Below are positions 8,252 to 14,471 of a stretch of DNA of 22,631 bases, in pieces. The first letter of the stretch is position 1. Every line of letters begins with the position of its first letter. The stretch is from Methanothrix harundinacea (lineage in GTDB: Archaea; Halobacteriota; Methanosarcinia; Methanotrichales; Methanotrichaceae). The notes beneath the pieces were generated by a model. The model was not told the origin of the DNA. It ran no database searches and worked only from the letters and a program-made list of their open reading frames with translations. The stretch is taken from positions 1 through 22,631 of the forward strand of contig DAQG01000119.1 in assembly GCA_002502785.1 (NCBI GenBank), in the 5' to 3' direction. The position numbers and the translations under genes are program-made.

Positions 8252-8265
8252 TCGTCATATGACGA
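8252..8265. promoter_or_regulatory. perfect 14-bp palindrome, candidate operator of the mevalonate operon
   Basis: TCGTCATATGACGA is its own reverse complement. It sits between the 3' end of the tRNA and the TATA box, roughly 48-61 bases upstream of the predicted start of the HTH regulator gene. XRE-type dimers usually bind such palindromes, so autoregulation is plausible. About one perfect 14-mer palindrome would be expected by chance in a window this size, so the position carries most of the weight. Confidence 0.4.
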
Positions 8266-8292
8266 GACAGATCGATCCGCGATAAAACGAGA

Positions 8293-8385
8293 TGCGCCGA
8301 CCGGGATTCGAACCCGGGTTTTGGGCTTGCTTCGCGAGATATGCCGCTTGGAAGGCCCAAGTCATAACCACTAGACCATCGGCGC
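8293..8385 (-). tRNA. tRNA-Gly(UCC) with a 21-nt intron
   Basis: Cloverleaf on the minus strand: acceptor GCGCCGA paired with TCGGCGC, D arm with GG in the loop, anticodon stem TGGGC/GCCCA, loop CTTCCAA with anticodon TCC, four-base variable region, T arm CCGGG-TTCGAAT-CCCGG, discriminator A. CCA is not encoded. The mature length is 72 nt once the intron (8348-8328, between positions 37 and 38) is removed. The splice site forms a canonical bulge-helix-bulge: central helix CTTC/GAAG with a three-base CAA bulge on each side. A run of four T (minus strand 8287-8284) follows the gene and may end transcription. It lies between the divergent mevalonate operon and carS. Confidence 0.95.
8328..8348 (-). 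other. tRNA-Gly intron (bulge-helix-bulge, 21 nt)
   Basis: The intron interrupts the anticodon loop after position 37. Within it GCG pairs with CGC (a G-U pair may extend the stem) and GAAG pairs with CTTC of the 5' exon. Cutting both CAA bulges between the second and third base regenerates a perfect seven-base anticodon loop. The family knowledge used is the archaeal splicing endonuclease rule. Confidence 0.9.
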
Positions 8386-8588
8386 TCACATCCTCCACCG
8401 CCTTGTTGAACTTAACGCTTTCGATCCGACGAGGCCAAACCTTCCGCCGGGGCGCGAGAGGCTCCCGCCCCTCCGACAGCATTCCGGTCGGATGCCGTTT
8501 GATTCAAATTGGTCGGAAGATGGCGATAACCATATTTCGGCCACCATTTCGCCCGAACCGGATCGCCCGCGACAGGGGGTTAGATAGC

Positions 8589-8598
8589 TTGATATATC
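8589..8598 (+). promoter_or_regulatory. possible TATA box of carS
   Basis: TTGATATATC lies about 55-64 bases before the carS TTG start; transcription would begin near 8620. It is a weaker match to the archaeal consensus than the other boxes in this window. Confidence 0.35.
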
Positions 8599-8652
8599 GG
8601 GGATATCTGAGCAGTTCGGCGGTGAGGAGTTTTTCCCGGAGGGAACGAGATC

Positions 8653-9198
8653 TTGAATCCGCTCATAATCGCGATATGGCTGATGCTGCCCGCCTACCTG
8701 CCCAACAACTTCGCTGTCTTCTTCGGCGGAGGAAAGCCTCTGGATTTCGGCAGAAACTTCCTGGATGGGCGCCGCATCCTCGGCGACGGCAAGACATTCC
8801 GGGGAACGATCATAGGCACCCTGGGCGGAGTTGGAATTGGCCTGGTTCTCGACTTTGTCGCATCATCCAGGCCGGATCTCGGCCTTCCCGACTTCGGGTC
8901 CGGATATGAGCTGATCCCCGTCCTTTTGGGTCTCTCCCTCGGGGCGATGGCTGGAGACGTCGTAGCCAGCTTCTTCAAGCGAAGGATGAGGATGAAGCGG
9001 GGCGAATCACTCTTCCTCGTCGACCAGCTCGACTTCGTCATAGGAAGTTGGGCACTCACGCTTCTTCTCGCGCCACGGTGGTTTTCTGAGAACTTCACAT
9101 CAGAGATTATATTAATCGTGCTTATCGTAACACCAGCACTGCACAGGGCGACCAACATAATAGGATACAAGATCAAGGCCAAGAAAGAGCCCTGGTGA
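8653..9198 (+). CDS. carS: CDP-archaeol synthase
   Basis: Membrane CTP:2,3-di-O-geranylgeranylglycerol-1-phosphate cytidylyltransferase, which activates the archaeal lipid core for headgroup attachment. The 181-aa protein has about five hydrophobic segments (roughly 1-25, 52-70, 87-105, 122-140, 147-167). Between the first two is the conserved cytosolic loop with GDGKTFRG (44-51); further polar motifs are GDVVASFFKRR (101-111) and DQLDF (124-128), as in the DUF46/CarS family. The start is TTG, nine bases after GGAGGG (8638-8643); no ATG is available nearby. It lies divergent from the mevalonate operon across the tRNA gene, so precursor supply and lipid assembly are neighbours. Two T tracts follow. 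Confidence 0.92.
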   Translation: MNPLIIAIWLMLPAYLPNNFAVFFGGGKPLDFGRNFLDGRRILGDGKTFRGTIIGTLGGVGIGLVLDFVASSRPDLGLPDFGSGYELIPVLLGLSLGAMAGDVVASFFKRRMRMKRGESLFLVDQLDFVIGSWALTLLLAPRWFSENFTSEIILIVLIVTPALHRATNIIGYKIKAKKEPW

Positions 9199-9336
9199 GG
9201 CCGATAAGCCAGTTCCAGTGCAGAATCAAGGAAGATTAAGCGGAGGAGATGGGGCTGGAGCGAGAACCAATCGCGTTTTCTCGATGATCTCCGGCCGTTC
9301 CGGGGTAGAATCGTCAGAAAGGGGCTTGAATAGGTG

Positions 9337-9370
9337 TTTTTTATATTTCAAGTTTTGATTTCTCTTTTTT
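9337..9370 (+). terminator. T-tract terminators behind carS
   Basis: Two runs of six T (9337-9342 and 9365-9370) lie about 140-170 bases downstream of the carS stop and before the mtr promoter. The first is followed by ATATTT, so it could also be read as a weak TATA element, but the box at 9439 is better placed for mtr. Confidence 0.4.
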
Positions 9371-9405
9371 GGGCCATTTAGACCCACCAAACCCCTGACA
9401 AAAAA

Positions 9406-9433
9406 CGAAAATGGGGATTACATTCCCATTTCG
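9406..9433. repeat. inverted repeat overlapping the BRE of the mtr promoter
   Basis: CGAAAATGGG (9406-9415) is mirrored by CCCATTTCG (9425-9433) across nine bases, with one unpaired A. The right arm runs into the BRE, so a bound dimer could block or help TFB. Confidence 0.5.
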
Positions 9434-9446
9434 AAAGCTTTATAAG
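9432..9446 (+). promoter_or_regulatory. BRE and TATA box of the mtr operon promoter
   Basis: CGAAAGC (BRE, 9432-9438) followed directly by TTTATAAG (9439-9446), the best archaeal core promoter in the window. Transcription is predicted at about 9470, leaving a leader of roughly 62 bases before mtrE. Its strength fits a highly expressed methanogenesis operon. Confidence 0.8.
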
Positions 9447-9447
9447 T

Positions 9448-9476
9448 CCAGTAACCGATAGTCAGTACGTTACTGG
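9448..9476. repeat. 8-bp inverted repeat between TATA box and transcription start of mtr
   Basis: CCAGTAAC (9448-9455) and GTTACTGG (9469-9476) are perfect mirror arms separated by 13 bases. The first arm begins two bases after the TATA box and the second covers the predicted transcription start, the usual place for a repressor operator. Confidence 0.55.
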
Positions 9477-9506
9477 CCAAATTTTTCATAGATTACTATG
9501 ATTTGG
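9477..9506 (+). promoter_or_regulatory. predicted hairpin in the mtr leader
   Basis: CCAAAT (9477-9482) pairs with ATTTGG (9501-9506), and CATAG (9487-9491) pairs with CTATG (9496-9500) around the loop ATTA; four T bulge out on the 5' side. It begins immediately after the preceding inverted repeat and ends 13 bases before the ribosome binding site GGAGGAG (9520-9526). It could stabilise the mRNA, tune translation, or act as a DNA operator. Confidence 0.5.
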
Positions 9507-9531
9507 CAAGAATGAAAAAGGAGGAGAGCAA

Positions 9532-10440
9532 ATGGACATGGTTAGCATGGGGCTCCTAGCTGCTATGGGTGCCCTTGCGACAGTAGCCGGTGCAAGCGAG
9601 GACTTAGAGTCCGATGTGGGTTCTCAGAGCAACCCGAACTCACAGGTCCAGTTGGCTGCTCAGGTGGGTCACCCCCACAGAATTTATAACAAAGCCATTT
9701 CTGGAGAGCCACCATCGAACGCTCTTTACGCCGCACTTGCCGCAGTTACAGCTAGTGTCTTAATGTCCGGGTATGGTATGAACGCGTTCTTCGCTATCGC
9801 CATCGGCGCGGTCGTTGCTGCAATATTCAACGGCATATATTCAGTTACTGCCTACATGGGCAGGAACACGAGCCAGGCGCGATTCAACCAGTATGTCTAC
9901 CTGGACGTTCTGCGCACTCACACTACCACCATAATGGCACATGCGTACATCACTGCCTTCTGCGTTGTCACCATCTCCTACATCATGACAGCACCTTGGC
10001 TTCCGATTCAGCACCCCTTCCCGATGCCCCTTGTGGCCTTCATCTGGGGACTTGCCATCGGCGCCATAGGGTCGTCTACCGGTGATGTTCACTATGGAGC
10101 AGAGAGGGAGTTTCAGGCTTATCCCTTCGGAGCCGGGCTGAACGCCGCAAACTCTGGAGACATCGTCACAAAGGGTGAGGCTGGCCTGAGAAGCTCCATC
10201 GACAACGCCTGGTTCTGCGCCAGGTTCGGAGGTCCAGCCACCGGAATGGCCTTTGGACTGACCGTCTTCCTGGACAACTGGCGAACCACCATCTTCGATC
10301 CGGCCACCCAAGGATGGCTTGCGATCGCCACCGGCGTAGTGATCGTCATTCTGTTCAACGTCTACAACAGAATACTGGAGATCAGGTCGAAAAAGAGGTA
10401 CGGGCCCTATCCCGAATATGCGGGGGATATTGAGGCATGA
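9532..10440 (+). CDS. mtrE: tetrahydromethanopterin S-methyltransferase subunit E
   Basis: Integral membrane subunit of the Mtr complex, which moves the methyl group from methyl-H4MPT (or H4SPT) to coenzyme M and pumps Na+ outward. The 302-aa protein has several transmembrane segments (roughly 1-21, 62-80, 84-107, 133-153, 164-182, 235-250, 265-285) separated by polar loops; MtrC, D and E form the membrane part of the complex. The ATG at 9532 has a strong GGAGGAG site five bases upstream. It is the first gene of an eight-gene operon in the order E-D-C-B-A-F-G-H, the standard methanogen order, and its stop overlaps the mtrD start (ATGA). Confidence 0.97.
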   Translation: MDMVSMGLLAAMGALATVAGASEDLESDVGSQSNPNSQVQLAAQVGHPHRIYNKAISGEPPSNALYAALAAVTASVLMSGYGMNAFFAIAIGAVVAAIFNGIYSVTAYMGRNTSQARFNQYVYLDVLRTHTTTIMAHAYITAFCVVTISYIMTAPWLPIQHPFPMPLVAFIWGLAIGAIGSSTGDVHYGAEREFQAYPFGAGLNAANSGDIVTKGEAGLRSSIDNAWFCARFGGPATGMAFGLTVFLDNWRTTIFDPATQGWLAIATGVVIVILFNVYNRILEIRSKKRYGPYPEYAGDIEA

Positions 10441-11129
10441 TCGCATTTGACGCAAACATGGTACTGTACATAATAGAGATAGTTATCGGCGGGCTTCTCG
10501 TGGGCGTCGGCGTCCACTTCGTGCCTGTCGGTGGCGCTCCAGCCGCCATGGCCCAGGCCACTGGTGTGGGCACGGGCACTGTGCAGCTGGCGGCAGGATC
10601 AGGTCTCACCGGCCTATTGAGCGCCGGCCTGATGATGGGCGTCACAGATAACATCGCCCTTATCGTGATAAGCGGTGCGGTGGGCGCCATGATCATGGTG
10701 GACGCCACCATGATCGTGGGCAACTGGGTCTACATCTACGGAGTCGGCGTGCCGCCGGTCTCTGCCAAGGTAGATTACGACCCCATAACGAAGGAACCCC
10801 AGCCCCCCTACATCTCACCGGGAACCGTAGGTCACGGCATACCCACCGTCAGCTTCGTGAGCGGGACCATCGGAGGTCTCCTCGGCGGCGCTGGTGGGTC
10901 CCTGATATACTACGCCCTGATGAGCATCAACCAGAACCCTGGCCTCTCCGGCTTCTTCGCCATCGGGATATTCGTGGTGAACGCCGTTATCGCATCCTAC
11001 AACATCCAGGGTACCATCGAGGGCTTCCACGACCCCAAGTTCAAGCGCGTTCCCCGCGCTGTCCAGGCTTGTCTCGTTGCATCGCTGGTCATCGGAATAT
11101 TCGCTGTATTGATCACCGGAGGTGCCTGA
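10437..11129 (+). CDS. mtrD: tetrahydromethanopterin S-methyltransferase subunit D
   Basis: Integral membrane subunit of the Na+-translocating Mtr complex. It is 230 aa with about six hydrophobic segments (first at 8-30, last at 210-228) and long Gly/Ala-rich membrane stretches. A hydrophilic loop lies near residues 106-125. The start ATG overlaps the mtrE stop by four bases (ATGA), with GAGG very close upstream, so its translation depends on mtrE. The region before its stop contains GGAGGTG, the ribosome binding site for mtrC. Identification rests on position in the mtr order and overall family character. Confidence 0.96.
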   Translation: MIAFDANMVLYIIEIVIGGLLVGVGVHFVPVGGAPAAMAQATGVGTGTVQLAAGSGLTGLLSAGLMMGVTDNIALIVISGAVGAMIMVDATMIVGNWVYIYGVGVPPVSAKVDYDPITKEPQPPYISPGTVGHGIPTVSFVSGTIGGLLGGAGGSLIYYALMSINQNPGLSGFFAIGIFVVNAVIASYNIQGTIEGFHDPKFKRVPRAVQACLVASLVIGIFAVLITGGA

Positions 11130-11130
11130 T

Positions 11131-11934
11131 ATGAGCGTTGCAGCAGGCGGAGGAGAATCAAAGATCGACAAGACCAAGCTCATGATGTACGGTCTTGGCG
11201 GCGGAGTTTTGGGAATATACCTGACCCACGTTCTGAACACCATAACCGGGTCCGGCTACTTTTCGTTCCTTGCGGGCTTGGGCGTCATCGCCGCAGTGGT
11301 GATGGGCTCTGACGCCGTGAGAAGAGTCTGCAGCTACGGTATCGGTACCGGCGTTCCGTCCATCGGCCTGATGGCCATGGGAATGGGCCTGGTTGCGGCA
11401 TGGTTCGGCCTATCCATCGGCGGCGTTGCTGGCCCCATAATCGGGATCGCCATAGCCATGGGATTCGGGTACTTCGTTGGCCTTCTCGCCAACAGGATCA
11501 TCAAGATGAACATTCCCGTCATGGAAGAGGTCTTGATGACGTTGGGCGGAGCGGGCGCAATCGTCCTGATCGGCCTATCAGTTGTCGTATCCGGAGAGAT
11601 CAGCTATCCCCTTATCATCAGCTCGGTCGTCGATACTGGATACATAGCGATCATCTTTATCGCTGGAAGCCTGGCCATATTGCACCCCTTCAACGCCAAC
11701 CTGGGACCGGATGAGACCCAGGACAGGACCCTGGTGCACACCATCTCCACTGGAGCTCTGGCCATGTTCGCTGCAGGTCTTGCATCTCTTGCAACCATAG
11801 GAGCTGCCGGATTCCTGACGGTGATCATCGCTGTGATCATCTGGATCAAAACCTTCATGTGGTACTTCCAGCTGGTCAAGAGGGACTCTTCAGGCGTGGT
11901 CGGAACCGGTCTTCTGCCAGAGGGAGGTCTGTAG
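11131..11934 (+). CDS. mtrC: tetrahydromethanopterin S-methyltransferase subunit C
   Basis: Third large membrane subunit of Mtr, 267 aa, with about seven or eight hydrophobic segments after a short polar N-terminus. The frame can be extended to a GTG at 11122, but that GTG lies within the ribosome binding site GGAGGTG (11118-11124). The ATG at 11131 is spaced six bases from that site and is preferred. The gene starts one base after the mtrD stop and ends in TAG directly against the mtrB start. A GGAGGT within its end serves mtrB. MtrC, D and E are membrane-embedded in the complex, while MtrA and MtrH carry the methyl-transfer chemistry. Confidence 0.96.
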   Translation: MSVAAGGGESKIDKTKLMMYGLGGGVLGIYLTHVLNTITGSGYFSFLAGLGVIAAVVMGSDAVRRVCSYGIGTGVPSIGLMAMGMGLVAAWFGLSIGGVAGPIIGIAIAMGFGYFVGLLANRIIKMNIPVMEEVLMTLGGAGAIVLIGLSVVVSGEISYPLIISSVVDTGYIAIIFIAGSLAILHPFNANLGPDETQDRTLVHTISTGALAMFAAGLASLATIGAAGFLTVIIAVIIWIKTFMWYFQLVKRDSSGVVGTGLLPEGGL

Positions 11935-12246
11935 ATGGGAATTGTTAGAGCTACTCCCGCCGATCTGCATCTGGTCTTCGATCCGCTCGAAGGGATGATC
12001 GCAGAGGAGAGGGATGACGTCGTTCAGTTCGCTCTGGACCCGATAATGGCCCAGATCGATGAGATCAACAAGGCTGCCGACGACCTGATGAACTCGCTCG
12101 ACCCCCGCGCGCCCCTTCTCAGCTCCTACAAGGGCAGAGAGGGTGCAAGCTACATGGCGGGCATTTACACCAACATATGGTACGGGTTCGTAATCGGCCT
12201 CGTCGTCGCCTTTGTGTACTTACTCTCCCAAGGAGGTGTGTTCTGA
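11935..12246 (+). CDS. mtrB: tetrahydromethanopterin S-methyltransferase subunit B
   Basis: Small single-span subunit of Mtr, 103 aa: a charged, mainly helical cytosolic part (1-75) and one C-terminal transmembrane helix (about 79-98). In this family MtrB, F, G and the C-terminal helix of MtrA are the small single-pass elements of the complex. The ATG follows the mtrC TAG without a gap; GGAGGT (11924-11929) lies five bases upstream. It has the normal length and position for the family. Confidence 0.95.
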   Translation: MGIVRATPADLHLVFDPLEGMIAEERDDVVQFALDPIMAQIDEINKAADDLMNSLDPRAPLLSSYKGREGASYMAGIYTNIWYGFVIGLVVAFVYLLSQGGVF

Positions 12247-12975
12247 ATGGCCAACAAAGTGGCACCTTCTGACCCCTGGCCTTGGCTCACCGGCGAGTAC
12301 GAGGTAGGAAAACCCGATAGCCCGGTGGCCGTTGTGACCTGCGGGTCTCACATGAACAACGCACCTTTCCTCGATGCGGGCGCGGCCCTGGCGGGCCCCT
12401 GCAAGACCGAGAACATCGGCATCGAGAAGATGGTGGCCAACATCATCTCCAACCCCAACATCAGGTTTTTGATCATAACTGGGATGGAGGTAAAGGGTCA
12501 CATCACGGGCCAGGCGATCGAGGCCTTCGCAGCAAGCGGCATCGATCAGGAAGGGAGGATCATCGGGGCTACGGGAGCCATACCCTTCATCCAGAACCTG
12601 ACCCCCGAAGCCGTTGAAAGGTTCAAGCAGCAGATCGAGACGATCAACATCATCGACACCGAGGATACCGGCACCATCGTCTCCAAGATAAAGGAGTGCA
12701 TCTCCAAGGATCCGGGTGCTCTCGACGTGGAGCCGATGACCATAGTGATCTCCGAGGGTGGTGCGGAAGAAGAGGCGCACGGACTGCGTCCCATGGCGGC
12801 GGAGATCGCCAACATCCGAGCGAGGATGAGGCAGACCGAAGCTGCGGTAACCAACATGGGAATCCAGAACAAGTACGCTGCTGGCATGTATGCCGGAAAG
12901 ATCGAAGGCATCGCAGCGGGGCTCACCATCGTTCTTGCCCTCTTCGGATTAATCCTCAAGATGGGAGGGATGTGA
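12247..12975 (+). CDS. mtrA: tetrahydromethanopterin S-methyltransferase subunit A (corrinoid protein)
   Basis: Carries the corrinoid that accepts the methyl group from MtrH and passes it to coenzyme M; methyl-cobalt changes are thought to drive Na+ transport. The 242-aa protein has a soluble domain (1-170), with His85 in GMEVKGHITGQA matching the known axial cobalt ligand (His84 in Methanothermobacter). A charged helical linker follows, then one C-terminal transmembrane helix (about 219-238). The ATG follows the mtrB stop directly, with GGAGGTG (12232-12238) eight bases upstream. The full-length form retains its membrane anchor, unlike the soluble stand-alone homologues known from other genomes. 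Confidence 0.97.
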   Translation: MANKVAPSDPWPWLTGEYEVGKPDSPVAVVTCGSHMNNAPFLDAGAALAGPCKTENIGIEKMVANIISNPNIRFLIITGMEVKGHITGQAIEAFAASGIDQEGRIIGATGAIPFIQNLTPEAVERFKQQIETINIIDTEDTGTIVSKIKECISKDPGALDVEPMTIVISEGGAEEEAHGLRPMAAEIANIRARMRQTEAAVTNMGIQNKYAAGMYAGKIEGIAAGLTIVLALFGLILKMGGM

Positions 12976-12976
12976 G

Positions 12977-13249
12977 ATGGCAGATGAGGAGATAAAGACT
13001 GAAGAGGTCGCAGAAGTGGCGAAACCGATAACTGCCGACATCCCCTACGGGAAGGGTCTGCCCACCGTGTTGATGCCCTTCATGGGACCCTTTGACGAGA
13101 TTACCGAGAGCATCGAGTACAAAGCGCAGCTGGTGGCCAGAGATCAGAAGCTGAGCTCGGGCGTAAACGCCTCAATGCCCATCGGGGCCATAGTCGGCTT
13201 CCTCTTTGCGCTTCTGATGGTTCTCGTGCCAGTCTTCTTTATGACCTGA
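12977..13249 (+). CDS. mtrF: tetrahydromethanopterin S-methyltransferase subunit F
   Basis: Small single-span Mtr subunit. A cytosolic part related to the end of MtrA and MtrB (residues about 30-65, with YKAQLVARDQKLSSG) is followed by one transmembrane helix (about 68-88). At 90 aa it is longer than the roughly 70 aa I recall for this subunit. The extra length is an acidic N-terminal stretch of about 20 residues (first 14 residues rich in Asp and Glu). The ATG lies one base after the mtrA stop with GGAGGG just upstream, so the extension is probably translated. Gene order supports the call more than length does. Confidence 0.92.
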   Translation: MADEEIKTEEVAEVAKPITADIPYGKGLPTVLMPFMGPFDEITESIEYKAQLVARDQKLSSGVNASMPIGAIVGFLFALLMVLVPVFFMT

Positions 13250-13261
13250 GGTGATACAGTC

Positions 13262-13486
13262 ATGGCTCAAGATAATCGAGATGTAGTACCCAGCGTCGTA
13301 GTGGACCAGGACCAGTACAGGGACGTCCTGGCCAAGCTGGCCAAGATAGATGAGAAGATAGAGTTTGTAAGCGCAGAGATTGCCCAAAGGCAGGGCAAAA
13401 AGCTCGGCAGAGATATCGGCATTCTCTACGGAGTCTGTGGAGGAATAATATTAGTGCTGGCATACTATTTGCTGGCTGTTGCGTGA
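13262..13486 (+). CDS. mtrG: tetrahydromethanopterin S-methyltransferase subunit G
   Basis: Smallest Mtr subunit here, 74 aa: an N-terminal helical cytosolic part (about 15-48, with charged residues in a coiled-coil-like pattern) and one C-terminal transmembrane helix (about 52-73). The ATG at 13262 is six bases after the ribosome binding site GAGGTGAT (13248-13255), which overlaps the mtrF stop. Length and position fit the family. Confidence 0.93.
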   Translation: MAQDNRDVVPSVVVDQDQYRDVLAKLAKIDEKIEFVSAEIAQRQGKKLGRDIGILYGVCGGIILVLAYYLLAVA

Positions 13487-13495
13487 GGGTTTGAC

Positions 13496-14431
13496 ATGTT
13501 CAGATTTGACAAGAAGCAAGAGGTATTCGAGTTCGGCAAGATCAAGGTAGGAGGTCAGCCCGGCGAGTACCCCACCGTGTGCATAGGCACAATGTTCTAT
13601 TCCCGGCACAAGATAGTGACCGACGAGGACAAGGGGCTCTTCGACGTTGCTGCCGCGGAGAAGCTGTGGAAAGACCAGGAAGAGATGAGCGACACCACTG
13701 GTAACCCCTGTTTCAACCAGATCGTCGCCGAGACCGACGAAGCCATGACCAAGTACCTGAACTGGTTCGTCGACATTTCCGATGCGCCCTTCCTGGTGGA
13801 CTCCAGCGCACCCAGCGTTAGGGCTTTCGGCGTCAAGTACGCCACCGAGATCGGCGTTGCCGACAGAGCGATCCACAACTCGATCAACGCCAGCATCACC
13901 CCTGAGGAGTTCCAGGCCGTCAAGGAGAGCGATCTCGACGCTGCCATAGTTCTCGCCTTCAACGCCCTCGACGCCACCACCAAGGGCAAGATGGACGTTC
14001 TGACGATGGCTGCGGGCGGTGCAGAGAAGGGAATGCTGGAGTATGCAGCAGAGGCCGGCATCACAAGGCCCCTCATCGACGTTGCCGCAATGCCCCTGGG
14101 TGCAGGTTCCGGCGCCACCATCAGGGCAGGGATGGCCGTCAAGGCGATCCTGGGACTACCCGTCGGCGCGGGCTACCACAACGGTGCCTCTGCCTGGGAC
14201 TGGATGAAGAAGTACAGGAAGGTCAACAGAGCGGCCTTCTCTCCGGTGGACATCGGATCAAACCTGGTGGCTGGAATCGTTGGTGCCGACTATTACCTCT
14301 ACGGCCCCATCGAGAACGCCACCATCGTCTTCCCGGCAGCTGCCATGGTCGACATCATGTGCGCAGAGAGCGCAAAAGAGCTCGGCCTGGAAGTGCTGGA
14401 CCCGAACCACCCCATCAACAAGCTGCTCTGA
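13496..14431 (+). CDS. mtrH: tetrahydromethanopterin S-methyltransferase subunit H
   Basis: Cytosolic methyltransferase subunit that moves the methyl group from methyl-H4MPT (or H4SPT) to Co(I) of the MtrA corrinoid. The 311-aa chain has the TIM-barrel pterin-methyltransferase character, with FLVDSSAPSVRAFG (near 100), a conserved INASITPEE (near 132), and the Gly-rich stretch AAMPLGAGSGATIRAGMAVK (near 200). The ATG lies nine bases after the mtrG stop, preceded by GAGGGT. It closes the operon: the stop is followed by a run of C and a long T tract. Homologues acting with other methyltransferases exist, but the location fixes this one as the Mtr subunit. Confidence 0.97.
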   Translation: MFRFDKKQEVFEFGKIKVGGQPGEYPTVCIGTMFYSRHKIVTDEDKGLFDVAAAEKLWKDQEEMSDTTGNPCFNQIVAETDEAMTKYLNWFVDISDAPFLVDSSAPSVRAFGVKYATEIGVADRAIHNSINASITPEEFQAVKESDLDAAIVLAFNALDATTKGKMDVLTMAAGGAEKGMLEYAAEAGITRPLIDVAAMPLGAGSGATIRAGMAVKAILGLPVGAGYHNGASAWDWMKKYRKVNRAAFSPVDIGSNLVAGIVGADYYLYGPIENATIVFPAAAMVDIMCAESAKELGLEVLDPNHPINKLL

Positions 14432-14432
14432 A

Positions 14433-14459
14433 CCCCCCCCTTTTTTCTTTTTTATTTTT
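14433..14459 (+). terminator. terminator of the mtr operon
   Basis: Just behind the mtrH stop lies a C run (14433-14440) and then a T tract (14441-14459) broken only by single C and A bases. It is the longest T tract in the window and directly abuts the ribosome binding site of the next gene, so any readthrough would still express that gene. Confidence 0.75.
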
Positions 14460-14471
14460 GAGGCGATCTTC

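Noticed and set aside
8258..8260. ATG at 8258 as start of the mevalonate regulator
   Set aside because: It lies inside the palindrome and upstream of the TATA box, so it would not be on the predicted transcript.
11122..11130. GTG at 11122 as the mtrC start
   Set aside because: The GTG is part of the GGAGGTG ribosome binding site that serves the ATG at 11131.
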